Assembly: GCA_947491545.1 (NCBI GenBank)
Contig: CANLJX010000012.1
Coordinates: 1-40,624, forward strand
Origin: Deltaproteobacteria bacterium
GTDB taxonomy: Bacteria > Bdellovibrionota_C > UBA2361 > OMII01
DNA length: 40,624 nucleotides
Reading direction: 5' to 3'
This document shows positions 6,909 to 15,877 of the stretch, one piece after another (positions within the stretch are counted from its first letter, which is position 1; each line of letters begins with the position of its first letter). Position numbers and translations under genes: made by a program. Under the pieces are notes generated by a model. It was not told the DNA's origin and made no database searches. It worked only from the letters and a program-made list of their open reading frames with translations.

Positions 6909-8390
6909 ATGCAAATGACCCACCCCCATGCCGTGAAGCCCCCGAAAGCTTTCCTCTTTTCCGCAGTATTCGCCGCACTCCTGCTCTCCCCAACAAACCC
7001 AAAGGCCGAGGAGGTTCCAACTCTTCCTGGCTCTCAGCTCGCCCAGGAGCTTTCCGAGACCTTTGAGAAGGTTGCCGAAAACATCACCCCCTCTGTCGTT
7101 ACGATCTCAACTGAAACGAAGTCAAAGAAAGCGAAGAACCAGAAGAGTGCCGATGCCCTGCGGGACTTCTTCGGCGAGGATTTCATGGACAAGATGGTGC
7201 CAACACCCCAGCGCGGTCTCGGCACCGGAGTAATCGTCGACGAACAGGGACACATCCTGACCAACAATCACGTTATCGGCGAAGCGGATGAAGTCACGGT
7301 TCGGCTCAACAGCGAGAAGACCGTCAAGGCCAAGGTCGTTGGAGTAGACCCGCGCACCGACCTTGCCGTGATTAAAATTAAGGTGAAGGAGACTCTGCCT
7401 AAGGTAGCCAAGCTCGGAGACTCGGACAGGCTCAAGATCGGCGAATGGGTAGTGGCTGCGGGTGCCTCATTCGGGCTCGACAACACCATCACAGCGGGGA
7501 TCGTCTCTGCTAAGGGCCGTGCGATTTCGGGCAACGGGCAGTACGAGGATTTTATTCAAACGGACGCTGCCATTAACCCCGGAAACAGCGGGGGGCCGCT
7601 TGTGAACTTGCGGGGAGAGGTGATCGGAATCAACACGGCGATCGTCTCTAAGTCTGGGGGTTACATGGGGATCGGGTTCGCAATACCGATCAACATGGCG
7701 AAGCAGGTCATGGAGAGCCTCATAACAAAGGGCAAAGTAACTCGCGGCTGGCTAGGCGTTGGTATCCAGAACCTTTCGGAGGACCTCTCCGACACGTTCA
7801 AGTTTGAGGGCACTGAGGGCGCCCTGGTAGGCCACGTGGATCCTAAGGGTCCCGCAAAGACAGCTGGATTCCGGCAGGGAGACATCATCATCCAGCTCGG
7901 CAAGGAGAAGATTAAGAACGTTAACCAGCTCCGTAACTCAGTAGCGGCTATCAAGCCGGGAACCTCCATCCCCCTCACTGTTATCCGGCAGGGAAAGAAG
8001 ATGGTAATCGATGTGGAGATCGGCGAGCTGCCCGCTCAAGTTGATGAGCCCGTTAGCACCCCATCCGGCCAGAATGAGGAGTTGGGCCTGACAATCGAGG
8101 AGTTTGACGAGAGCGCAGCCCGCAAGCTTAAGACATCCCGCTCAAAAGGCCTGGTCATCACCGAGGTGGACCCTCAGGGTCTCGGGGCAAAGGCAGATCT
8201 TCAGCCTGGCGATGTAGTAATAAGCGTCAATGATGTTGAGGTCCTAAGCCTCGACGAATTCAAAGACGCGGTGGAGAAAGCGAACCCGAAGAAGGGCGTG
8301 CTGCTGGTGGTCGAATCACGCGGAATGGAGCGGTTTGCGCTGCTAAAAGACTCGTCTGAGTCAGAATCAGAAGATCAGGGTGACGAGTAG
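6909..8390 (+). CDS. htrA: Periplasmic serine protease/chaperone of the HtrA/DegP (Do) family
   Basis: HtrA proteases degrade or refold damaged envelope proteins. The 493-residue protein has a signal peptide (hydrophobic about residues 14-28, cleavage likely after A-K-A or nearby). A trypsin-like domain follows, with the triad visible as H121 (T-N-N-H-V), D151 (D-P-R-T-D-L-A-V) and S227 (G-N-S-G-G-P). Two PDZ domains (about 260-370 and 390-480) complete the usual Do architecture, and the length matches DegP/DegQ. The acidic end (S-E-S-E-D-Q-G-D-E) is a minor oddity. It is transcribed alone or with the small secreted protein downstream. Confidence 0.95.
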   Translation: MQMTHPHAVKPPKAFLFSAVFAALLLSPTNPKAEEVPTLPGSQLAQELSETFEKVAENITPSVVTISTETKSKKAKNQKSADALRDFFGEDFMDKMVPTPQRGLGTGVIVDEQGHILTNNHVIGEADEVTVRLNSEKTVKAKVVGVDPRTDLAVIKIKVKETLPKVAKLGDSDRLKIGEWVVAAGASFGLDNTITAGIVSAKGRAISGNGQYEDFIQTDAAINPGNSGGPLVNLRGEVIGINTAIVSKSGGYMGIGFAIPINMAKQVMESLITKGKVTRGWLGVGIQNLSEDLSDTFKFEGTEGALVGHVDPKGPAKTAGFRQGDIIIQLGKEKIKNVNQLRNSVAAIKPGTSIPLTVIRQGKKMVIDVEIGELPAQVDEPVSTPSGQNEELGLTIEEFDESAARKLKTSRSKGLVITEVDPQGLGAKADLQPGDVVISVNDVEVLSLDEFKDAVEKANPKKGVLLVVESRGMERFALLKDSSESESEDQGDE

Positions 8391-8487
8391 GCTTAGCGCC
8401 AGCTTTCCAGCACTGTCGTCCTTTTACCCCTGTCGTATGGTGTGTTATCCTCCCGTCGTTTCGCAAGGTCATCTTGCCGGAGGGAAC

Positions 8488-9099
8488 ATGCAAGCTTCTC
8501 GTATCGTCTCTTTACTCACTCGAGCTCTCACTGTCGCTGCGCTCCTCGGATTATGCTTCGGGGCGTCGGTCAGGGTTGCCAAAGCCCAGGACTCGAACCG
8601 CGTCTGGACAGTCGAGGAAATCATGGCGGAGCGCCAGGATCCGACGAGAAACAGAACAAGGTACTGCAACGGCCAAATCTTTAAGCCCTGCGTGTGCGCG
8701 AAGGACGTCTCCAATCTGGTTCAGTACCGGCCCTCAGTAAAAGAGTGCCGCAATCGGGCGGCTATCATACTTTCCGGGAAGTATCTCCACGTGTTCAGCG
8801 TTGTAGTTCGCGATTGGCTAAATCGCGACCGTTGGCCAGTCGAGGGAGTGAACAACTGCACCCCTTACGAGCGCGATACTCTCGGCCTCAACAAGTGCAG
8901 CGTGTTCAAGGTGCAGAAGATCATCAATGTTTCAGACTCGGAGGGTGACGCTGAGGTGCACTGCCTCGGGGCAAGTGGCTACTCTCCCCTCTTCTCGAAG
9001 GTCACTCGAATCACGGCTAAGCTTTCGGACGTCCCGGACTCCAACCAAGATCCTTTGATCCGCTGGTGCCTAGCCGGACCCACTAAGCCTCTCAACTAG
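8488..9099 (+). CDS. Secreted cysteine-containing hypothetical protein
   Basis: The open frame begins at 8380, but the ATG at 8488 has a good ribosome-binding site (CCGGAGGG). It also gives a clean signal peptide: a basic start, hydrophobic about residues 12-25, and A-K-A-Q as the likely cleavage site. The product is 203 residues. The mature part holds several cysteines (Y-C-N-G, P-C-V-C, E-C-R-N, N-C-T-P, K-C-S-V, H-C-L-G, W-C-L-A), enough for three or four disulfides in the periplasm. I recognise no family. It lies about 100 bp after htrA on the same strand, so it might be a co-transcribed envelope protein. Confidence 0.82.
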   Translation: MQASRIVSLLTRALTVAALLGLCFGASVRVAKAQDSNRVWTVEEIMAERQDPTRNRTRYCNGQIFKPCVCAKDVSNLVQYRPSVKECRNRAAIILSGKYLHVFSVVVRDWLNRDRWPVEGVNNCTPYERDTLGLNKCSVFKVQKIINVSDSEGDAEVHCLGASGYSPLFSKVTRITAKLSDVPDSNQDPLIRWCLAGPTKPLN

Positions 9100-9146
9100 G
9101 CCGCGCGGCTTTAGCCGCAAGTATCAACGGACACGCAGAAGCAACC

Positions 9147-9938
9147 TTAGAAAAGTCCCTTCGGGCTGCTGGTCATTATCTCGTGACCATCCTCGGTCAC
9201 AAGAACCGTGTGCTCCCACTGCGCCGAGAGAGCACCGTCGACCGTTCGTACCGTCCAACCATCAACTTTTGAAAGTGAGGTCTTGGCGCTTCCGGCATTA
9301 ATCATCGGCTCAATCGTAAAGGTCATGCCTGGACGCATGAGGTCACCAGTGCCGCGCCGACCAACGTGAATGACTTGAGGCGCCTCGTGAAATTCGCGTC
9401 CCAAGCCATGCCCTGTGTACTCGCGCACAATCCCGTAGCCCCGTTTGGTGCCTTTGATGAACTCTTGAATAGCGGCGCCAATATCTCCGATCCTCTTGCC
9501 CGGCTTCACCTCGCGGATGCCAGCCATCAGCGCCTCGCGGGTGGTCTTCACAAGCTCGCGCGCCTCGGCTGAACACGAGGCCTCTCCGCCAACGAAGAAC
9601 ATCCGGCTTGAGTCACCGTGGAACCCGTTCTTAAAAGAGGTCACATCGACGTTCACGATATCCCCTTCTTTAAGAATCACAAACGGAGCCGGGATGCCGT
9701 GGCAGATGACGTCGTTGGGAGAGATGCACACCGACTTAGGGAAGCCCTTGTAGTTGAGTGGCGAAGGTATCGCGCCTAGCTCCGTTGTGCGGCGGTGCAC
9801 AAAGGTGTTGATCTCCTCGGTGCTAATGCCTGGCTTTATAATCTCTACCACCTCGTCGAGGATGGTGGCAGTCACGCGGCAGGCCTCGCGCATCAGCTCG
9901 ATCTCTTGTGCAGTCTTTATTGTTATACGTTCAACCAC
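9147..9938 (-). CDS. map: Methionine aminopeptidase, type I
   Basis: This enzyme removes the initiator methionine from nascent proteins. The 263-residue length fits type I enzymes. Metal ligands are visible in order: the two Asp of V-D-V-T-S-F-K-N-G-F-H-G-D, the His of G-H-G-L-G-R-E-F-H-E, the Glu of T-I-E-P-M-I and the Glu of Q-W-E-H-T-V-L-V-T. The N-terminal I-K-T-A-Q-E-I-E-L-M-R-E-A is also typical. The start lies 11 bp after the end of the EVE-domain gene on the same strand, suggesting an operon. Confidence 0.96.
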   Translation of the reverse strand: MVERITIKTAQEIELMREACRVTATILDEVVEIIKPGISTEEINTFVHRRTTELGAIPSPLNYKGFPKSVCISPNDVICHGIPAPFVILKEGDIVNVDVTSFKNGFHGDSSRMFFVGGEASCSAEARELVKTTREALMAGIREVKPGKRIGDIGAAIQEFIKGTKRGYGIVREYTGHGLGREFHEAPQVIHVGRRGTGDLMRPGMTFTIEPMINAGSAKTSLSKVDGWTVRTVDGALSAQWEHTVLVTEDGHEIMTSSPKGLF

Positions 9939-9949
9939 GGACTTCTCTT

Positions 9950-10402
9950 CTAGGATCCTAGCGCTACGATAGCCTTAAAGTGCTTCTCCGAAACTGGTAT
10001 AACGCTCAGGCGGGTGCCCGGCTGCAGTAGAAGTAGGCCAGCAAGCTCTTTCGAGCGCCGTAGCTCCTCTAGCGGAACGAGTCGACGCAGCTTCTTTACG
10101 AAGCGGACCTTGGGGCAGAACCACCTCGGCAAGTCCTTGGTTGCCTTCGGATCGAAGTACTCGCTCGAACGCTCAAACTGAGTCTTGTCGGGGGCTGCCT
10201 TCGCCGCTATCGAGCCGATCCCAACAACACCGGAAGGCTCAGCGTTCGAGTGGTAGATCAGCACTCGGTCCGACACCGCCATCTCCTTGAGGAAGTTGCG
10301 GGCCTGGTAGTTTCTGACACCGGTCCAATCCGTATCCCTGTCACGAGACAGGTCGTCTATGGAGTACACGTCCGGTTCGGTTTTTACGAGCCAATGAGCC
10401 AT
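9950..10402 (-). CDS. EVE domain-containing protein (UPF0310/thymocyte nuclear protein 1 type)
   Basis: The start M-A-H-W-L-V-K-T-E-P-D at 10402 matches the conserved beginning of this family (W-L-x-K-x-E-P), so it was preferred over upstream starts at 10411 and 10438. The 150-residue product covers a single EVE domain, with the blocks W-T-G-V-R-N-Y-Q-A-R-N-F-L and V-L-I-Y-H-S-N. EVE domains are PUA-like folds that bind modified bases in DNA or RNA. Stand-alone bacterial members have no settled function. It lies just upstream of map. Confidence 0.9.
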   Translation of the reverse strand: MAHWLVKTEPDVYSIDDLSRDRDTDWTGVRNYQARNFLKEMAVSDRVLIYHSNAEPSGVVGIGSIAAKAAPDKTQFERSSEYFDPKATKDLPRWFCPKVRFVKKLRRLVPLEELRRSKELAGLLLLQPGTRLSVIPVSEKHFKAIVALGS

Positions 10403-10504
10403 CCTCCGCATTGTCAGGCGACAGGCAGCAACTTGCAAGAGATTGAAGCCTCAAAGAGCCAGGGGATCCCCAGCTCAAGCCTGAAAGACCACCCCGGTTC
10501 GGCC

Positions 10505-11260
10505 CTAGGACTGGCGGGCAACAAGCTCGCGAATGCCCTCAAATCCGGCCAGTGCCATCTTGACCTTCGCAGTCCGGCTGCCGATCTGCGCCAGGGCGTT
10601 TGCGTCCGAGAAGGTAAAGAGCTGGAATGCTACCTTCGGCCACGTTTTCTTGAAGTAGTCGCTTGAGTCCCCGTACGCAAGGTCGAAGGCGCGGAAGCCG
10701 TACGTCTCAACGAGCTCCTTAATGATGCTCTTCTGGGTTGGCGTCTTGTCAAGTCGGCTCGGAATCGCGACACCCCCAAATGAGTCGATCACGGAGAGCA
10801 CCTCCGGAAGCGGCTTCTTGACGAGGTGCATCGCCCTTGCAGCGGCATCTGTCGGCACCTCCAAGGCTCGCAAGAACTCGTTGATTCGCTCACCGGTTAC
10901 GGACTCGCCGAACAGGCATGCAAACACGACATCGTCACAGCTGCCAACACGGCAACGAATTGAAACTCCGGGGATAACCGTAAGTGGAGAGTCCTTAGCC
11001 GCCGACACCATTCGATCAACAAAGTCGGCGCTGAAGAGGTCGGTGATTGCAATAACATCGAGCCCCTTCACCTTTGCGAGCCGCACAATGGCGGGGGCTG
11101 AATCGAGGCCTTCAACGCCGAGGTAGCCGCGAGATGCTGGGCTCTTTACGCGCAGATCGAGCACGTAGCTCTTGCTGCGCGTGCGAGTCTTCTCAATCTG
11201 GCCTGTCAGCCCTTGCGGAGATCCTGCGGCGATTCCAGATGACTCTTTCCTGCGTGCCAT
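10505..11260 (-). CDS. PHP-domain-like protein lacking the usual metal ligands
   Basis: The 251-residue protein follows the PHP (polymerase and histidinol phosphatase) layout. There is a first strand near residue 33, a helix I-V-R-L-A-K-V-K-G, the strand L-D-V-I-A-I-T-D (about 67-74), then V-I-P-G-V-S-I (about 95-101) and later G-G-V-A-I-P-S-R. In active members these positions carry H-x-H, T-D-H and the Glu of P-G-V-E. Here they read D-L-R, T-D-L and P-G-V-S, so three metal sites are lost. The fold assignment is from pattern only. The protein is probably non-catalytic, perhaps a regulatory or binding protein. It is followed by the EVE and map genes on the same strand. Confidence 0.72.
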   Translation of the reverse strand: MARRKESSGIAAGSPQGLTGQIEKTRTRSKSYVLDLRVKSPASRGYLGVEGLDSAPAIVRLAKVKGLDVIAITDLFSADFVDRMVSAAKDSPLTVIPGVSIRCRVGSCDDVVFACLFGESVTGERINEFLRALEVPTDAAARAMHLVKKPLPEVLSVIDSFGGVAIPSRLDKTPTQKSIIKELVETYGFRAFDLAYGDSSDYFKKTWPKVAFQLFTFSDANALAQIGSRTAKVKMALAGFEGIRELVARQS

Positions 11261-11293
11261 ACGTTGTTCCTCTCGTAGGTACTGCTGTTCGCA

Positions 11294-11815
11294 CTACTCC
11301 GAGCTTGACCTGATTCCTTCCTTCAATTTTCTGCTCTGCTCCTCAGCGGCATCCTTCGTGTCTGGCTGTCGCTTTGTCGCGCCTAGGGCTTCTTGATCCT
11401 CTATCAGCTCACGCAGCATCGACTTGACCGCGCCCAGCTGAATCTCGAGCCTTCCGATATCGCTCGATGTCGGGATGCTTCCGAACATCGAGAGCACTCG
11501 ATCAACTTTCGTCAGAAGGCCTGTGACTTTTGAGGTGAGAAGATCCACCCTGCCCTCCAGCAGGCGCAGGTCCGCAGTCGAGGCGATTCCCATCATGCGG
11601 GTCACGGTCGCAGCACTCACTTCCACGCGCGGACTTTCAGCCGCTGCGGATGCAGCCGGCGCCGCCGCTTGCTTCGGCGGCGAAGACATCACTGTTGGTT
11701 GCGGGGATTCTCCCTCCGGTTGCGCCGGCACCGCGGACACAACCTCCTCCGTAGCCTCTGGCTCAACGCCAGAAGCTTCGGTCTGTGGCAACTGTGCGAA
11801 TGGGTCCTGCTCCAT
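11294..11815 (-). CDS. Hypothetical protein with coiled-coil C-terminal half
   Basis: The protein has 173 residues. The first 65 are low-complexity (Glu, Pro, Ala, Ser, Gln). A heptad-like helical stretch follows from about residue 75 to 150, with repeated Leu/Val and charged residues (for example L-E-G-R-V-D-L-L-T-S-K-V). The tail is Lys- and Ser-rich. There is no signal peptide or membrane segment. It lies 33 bp upstream of the PHP-like gene on the same strand and may be its partner. Function is unknown. Confidence 0.72.
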   Translation of the reverse strand: MEQDPFAQLPQTEASGVEPEATEEVVSAVPAQPEGESPQPTVMSSPPKQAAAPAASAAAESPRVEVSAATVTRMMGIASTADLRLLEGRVDLLTSKVTGLLTKVDRVLSMFGSIPTSSDIGRLEIQLGAVKSMLRELIEDQEALGATKRQPDTKDAAEEQSRKLKEGIRSSSE

Positions 11816-11983
11816 GAGAAACTCTCTGCGTTCCCTTAAAATCCGATTGCATCCTGGGTCGAGAGTTGACGAATCCCGACGGAAAAACTGCGAGTAGTGC
11901 CGGGCGGACCACGTACACTCGGTCTGCTGATGCCCGTATAAGTAAAGATGAGCGGAGTAACGGGAACGATTCGATGTAATTCG

Positions 11984-13372
11984 CTAGCGGCGACGCCCAG
12001 AGCTAGAGTTAACTACCACTGACGATTGACCTTCTTCAGAGTCTGGCCGTTCCTCCTGAGGTAGCGTCCGGAGCATGACTCGCGCGATGCGGTGCTTGTG
12101 CACCTCCGAAACCGTAAACGACCACCCCGCAAAATCGAAATATTCTCCTTCGGTAGGTAGCCGTCCAAGATGCGCCATGATGAATCCTGCCACCGTATCG
12201 TACTCGCCCTCCGGGAATTGCACTCCACACGCCTCGGACACGTGAGAAGTTGAGGCTGTGCCTTCGAACAGAAGAGAGCCGTCTCGCTGGGCGCAAAGCG
12301 CTCCCCGCTCCGCAGGAGAATCGAACTCATCGAAGATGTCGCCAACGATCTCCTCCACCAGATCTTCGAGCGTAACAATTCCCTCAACACTGCCATGCTC
12401 GTTGAGAATGACGGCCAAATGGATTCCGCCTTGCCGCAGCTCTTTCAGGAGATCGTTAACCGGCTTCGTGTCGGGCACAAAGTAGGCTGGTCGAAGGAAC
12501 GTGCGCCACTCAACACCAGTCAACGACTTCCCGACAAAAGGAAAGAGATCTTTCGCCAGAAGCATGCCCCGCACTTCGTCGAGCTCTTTGCCACACACGA
12601 CAACTCGTGACACCCCTTCTTTTGTGAAGAGCTCAACCAGCTCCGTGACCGATGCGCTCTCTCGTGCCCACACGACATCGCTCCTGGGAGTCATAACTTC
12701 TCTTGCAACCCGATCTGAGAGCTCAACAACTCCTTCAATCAGGGCCTGCTCATCCTTCTCAATTGTGCCCTTTTCAAGGCTCGTTTTCACAATTTCACCG
12801 AGGTCATCAGCAGAAATTGCTATCTCACGCTCATTCGAAGCTTCAATATCAAAACGGTTCAACACGCCAGAAACTGCTTTGTGGGCGAACATAAGCAGAG
12901 GGCCGAAGACAGAGAATACTGCGCACAGCAGCCCAGAGAGGCGACACAAGGTCTGCTCAGGCCGCTGAAGAGACACTGCCTTCGCTACCTGAACGAGCAC
13001 CAGGAGCCCTGCCAGCACGGAGAAAACAACGATACCCGAAATAACAAATGAGATAGGATGAGCAACACTCTGTTCATCGCTGAGCAGCTTTGAGATAGCT
13101 CGCACACAGAGCGCCAGGCAAAATCCTGCCGTGATCGATGAGAGCAGGCGACCGAACTGAGTGCAGAGCAGGTACTGTCCAGGCTCCCGCAAAATCTTAA
13201 TTGCTCGACCCGCACCCGGGAGCTCGTCCTCAAGCATCTCTTCAAGTCGTGTCATGCTGCTGCGTGCAATGCCGAGCGAAGCCGCGATGAAAAAGAGGTA
13301 CGCCGCCGCGGCAACAACGAGCGGCAACACGGCAGTAACGAGCAGCGACAGGTGTGTGAGCTGGAGAAACAT
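11984..13372 (-). CDS. CNNM/CorC-type membrane protein with DUF21, paired CBS and CorC_HlyC domains
   Basis: The protein has 462 residues. Four hydrophobic segments (about 8-33, 68-95, 106-130 and 140-165) make the DUF21 transmembrane domain. A paired CBS module follows at about 215-345; the first CBS begins M-T-P-R-S-D-V-V and the second ends I-V-T-L-E-D-L-V-E-E-I-V-G-D-I, the usual signature. A CorC_HlyC domain (about 365-440) and a Ser/Arg-rich tail finish the protein. The family includes magnesium/cobalt exporters and was long mislabelled as hemolysin. Substrate is not shown. A candidate promoter lies about 110 bp upstream. Confidence 0.92.
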   Translation of the reverse strand: MFLQLTHLSLLVTAVLPLVVAAAAYLFFIAASLGIARSSMTRLEEMLEDELPGAGRAIKILREPGQYLLCTQFGRLLSSITAGFCLALCVRAISKLLSDEQSVAHPISFVISGIVVFSVLAGLLVLVQVAKAVSLQRPEQTLCRLSGLLCAVFSVFGPLLMFAHKAVSGVLNRFDIEASNEREIAISADDLGEIVKTSLEKGTIEKDEQALIEGVVELSDRVAREVMTPRSDVVWARESASVTELVELFTKEGVSRVVVCGKELDEVRGMLLAKDLFPFVGKSLTGVEWRTFLRPAYFVPDTKPVNDLLKELRQGGIHLAVILNEHGSVEGIVTLEDLVEEIVGDIFDEFDSPAERGALCAQRDGSLLFEGTASTSHVSEACGVQFPEGEYDTVAGFIMAHLGRLPTEGEYFDFAGWSFTVSEVHKHRIARVMLRTLPQEERPDSEEGQSSVVVNSSSGRRR

Positions 13373-13687
13373 ATGAGGAAAACCTTAGCGCCGTGCGGGT
13401 GAACGCTCATCTAGGCAACCGAACGTGGATTGCCGTAGCGCCGTAGTTTCTGGGTTAGGCGAAATGCCCATAAGGACTTCCTTCTATTGTCCCCGGGCGG
13501 TCAAGCCACTGTCAACTTCGGGATCAAACTTAAATATCATTAAATCTCAGTAGGTTAAGCGTTTCAAAGGAGCTCTCCCCGGTACCTTGTCTAGAAGCCC
13601 CCGCGATCTAACAACGCTCATGGGCCTAACTGCCCAAATTATTAAGACCGCTGGTGCGAACAAAGCGATGCGTCTACTTTACGCCGT
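13373..13687. other. Divergent intergenic region between the CNNM gene and the Fe-S oxidoreductase gene
   Basis: This 315-bp stretch has no convincing gene. It holds a candidate sigma-70-type promoter for the minus strand (13486-13515) and an AT-richer patch around 13525-13560. I see no clear promoter, operator or riboswitch for the plus-strand operon, although its control region must be here. Confidence 0.5.
13486..13515 (-). promoter_or_regulatory. Candidate sigma-70 promoter for the CNNM-type gene
   Basis: On the minus strand TTGACA (13510-13515) is followed after 18 bases by GACAAT (13486-13491). The -35 box is perfect and the -10 box matches four of six positions. It points toward the start at 13372. 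Confidence 0.4.
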
Positions 13688-15877
13688 ATGGAAGCGACCC
13701 GGGAAATAATGTGGAATCTCAATACCCTGCCTAATGTGGTAGGGCTCTACGGCCTGCTCGTTGTGGCAGTAGCAATCGGCTTAAACGGAGTCCTCCGAAG
13801 AGCCGAGTTGTGGTCCAGCGGAAAGCGTTCTGACGAGTACCTAGGGAATTGGTTCTCACGGCTCGACGACCTGATTCAATGCGGCGTATTCCAGAAGAAA
13901 GTTGCAAGGGGCAAAGGCGGCGCCCCGATCGCGCACCTGCTCGTGTACCTCGGGTTCCTAGTGCTGCTTTTCACGACCACAATGGTGTTCATCCACCACG
14001 ACCTCGGCATAAAGATCTACCAAGGCCAGTTCTACCTCTACGTGACGATGTTCAGCGACATCTTCGGTTTGTTGCTGCTGGGCGGCATCCTCTACTTCGG
14101 CTACCGAAGGTTCATCCAAAACGCGGACATGGTGCACAACACGCCAAACGACACTTTCATCCTGGCGATGTTGGCTATCCTCTGTGTGCAAGGATTCGTT
14201 CTTGAGGGCCTAAGAATTCACGTAACAAACGATCCGTGGGCTCTCTACTCCCCGATCGGGTGGCTCTTCGCGAAGGCGGTTTGGTTCCTGCCCGACGATC
14301 AGGCTCGGCACGTCCACTTCGCTACCTGGTGGTTCCACACCCTCACCGTGTACGCATTCGTCGCGCTCTTTCCGTACACTAAGTTCTTCCACATGCTGAC
14401 AAGCCCTCTCAACCTCTTCTTCGCGCGTACGCCGCGACCGAAGGGCGCGCTTGAGTTTGTCGGGGATCTCGAGAAGATGATGGAGAGCGGCGAGGAGTTC
14501 ACGCTCGGACTCGGCTCCATCAAGGATTACTCCTGGAAGAACCTGCTGGACCTCGATGCCTGCACGCAGTGTGGCCGTTGCCAGGACGCCTGCCCTGCGT
14601 ACCTCACGGGCAAGCCCCTGTCGCCGAAATGGATAGTACTGGACACGCGAAACCACGCCCTGGCGCTGCACGCTAATGGCGAACTTGGCTCCTCGCGCAT
14701 GCCGGCCGCTGCCCGGGCGCTTGATGCGTCGCTCTCTAAGGGTGTTCTCCTGCCCTTTAATGGTCTCTCAAAGTCGGCTGAAGGCTACTCAAGCGCGGGC
14801 GAATTTCGGGCGCAGAATCCGCTGGTTCAGTCGGCCGTGCGCACCGTCGGCGGATCCGCGGATGCTGCCATCGCGGGAGACGTGATCGATCCGATGGCTT
14901 TCTGGAGCTGCAACACCTGCATGGCGTGTGTCGAGGCGTGCCCCGTCGGAATCAACCAAGTTGACCAGATCGTCGGCAATCGAAGACACATGACGATGAT
15001 GCAGGGCCAGCTTCCGCACGAAGCGCAAGCTACCTTGCGCTCACTTGAGAGCCGCTCGAATCCCTACGGCCCACAGGAAGACCGCATCAAGTGGCTCGAT
15101 GGCTTGAACGTGAAGATCCTTGAGCCTGGAGATGCTGTTGACTACCTGTACTGGGTTGGATGCGTCTCAGCTTTTGACCCGCGGAAACAGAAGATCGCAA
15201 AGTCTCTCGTGTCTATTATGCAGAAGGCCGGACTCTCGTTCGGTGTCCTTGGCTCCCTTGAAGGATGCACTGGAGACCCGGCCCGCCGGCTCGGTGAAGA
15301 GAACCTCTTTCAGTCGATGGCGAAGCAGAACATTGAGCTGCTCAAGTCAGTGTCGTTCAAGTTCCTCGTGGCCAATTGCCCTCACTGCTTCAACACCATC
15401 AAGAACGAGTATCCACAGTTCGGAAACCTCGGGGAGGAAAGGCAGCCTGAAATTATTCACCACTCGGTCTTGCTGAAGCGGCTGCTCGCCGAAGATAAGC
15501 TGCCACTGCGCGACGGGGACCTAAAAGACGTAACGTTCCACGACCCGTGTTACCTCGGACGCTACAACGACGAGTACGATGCCCCACGCAGCACCCTCAA
15601 GAAGGTGAAGGGCTTGAACATCATCGAGATGGAGCGCAGCCGGGAGAAGGGGCTATGTTGCGGCGCTGGTGGCGGCCATTTCTGGATGGATCTCAAGATA
15701 GGAGAGCGGGTTAACTCCGTGCGCGCACAGGAGGCGGCCGAGACTGGGGCATCGACAGTCGCCACAGCCTGCCCTTTTTGCATGCAGATGATGGAGGATG
15801 GGGTTAAACTTACTCATAACGAGGCGAAACTGGACGTCCGCGATATCGCTGAAGTCATCGCCGAGAGGCTACAGTGA
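13688..15877 (+). CDS. Membrane iron-sulfur oxidoreductase (DUF224/EMO-EtfD type; HdrD-like)
   Basis: The 729-residue fusion has an N-terminal NarI-like membrane part with about five to six helices (14-36, 82-104, 118-138, 157-175, 215-235) and histidines that could bind heme b (H83, H103/H104, H217, H235). Two 4Fe-4S motifs follow (C292, C295, C298, C302 and C408, C411, C414, C418). Two CCG domains (about 487-570 and 615-700) come last, with C-x-x-C-F and C-C-G-A-G-G-G blocks. Proteins of this make-up take electrons from electron-transfer flavoprotein to menaquinone in fatty-acid oxidizers. The overlapping acyl-CoA dehydrogenase gene supports that role. No etfAB is in the window. The ATG at 13709 is an alternative start. 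Confidence 0.92.
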   Translation: MEATREIMWNLNTLPNVVGLYGLLVVAVAIGLNGVLRRAELWSSGKRSDEYLGNWFSRLDDLIQCGVFQKKVARGKGGAPIAHLLVYLGFLVLLFTTTMVFIHHDLGIKIYQGQFYLYVTMFSDIFGLLLLGGILYFGYRRFIQNADMVHNTPNDTFILAMLAILCVQGFVLEGLRIHVTNDPWALYSPIGWLFAKAVWFLPDDQARHVHFATWWFHTLTVYAFVALFPYTKFFHMLTSPLNLFFARTPRPKGALEFVGDLEKMMESGEEFTLGLGSIKDYSWKNLLDLDACTQCGRCQDACPAYLTGKPLSPKWIVLDTRNHALALHANGELGSSRMPAAARALDASLSKGVLLPFNGLSKSAEGYSSAGEFRAQNPLVQSAVRTVGGSADAAIAGDVIDPMAFWSCNTCMACVEACPVGINQVDQIVGNRRHMTMMQGQLPHEAQATLRSLESRSNPYGPQEDRIKWLDGLNVKILEPGDAVDYLYWVGCVSAFDPRKQKIAKSLVSIMQKAGLSFGVLGSLEGCTGDPARRLGEENLFQSMAKQNIELLKSVSFKFLVANCPHCFNTIKNEYPQFGNLGEERQPEIIHHSVLLKRLLAEDKLPLRDGDLKDVTFHDPCYLGRYNDEYDAPRSTLKKVKGLNIIEMERSREKGLCCGAGGGHFWMDLKIGERVNSVRAQEAAETGASTVATACPFCMQMMEDGVKLTHNEAKLDVRDIAEVIAERLQ

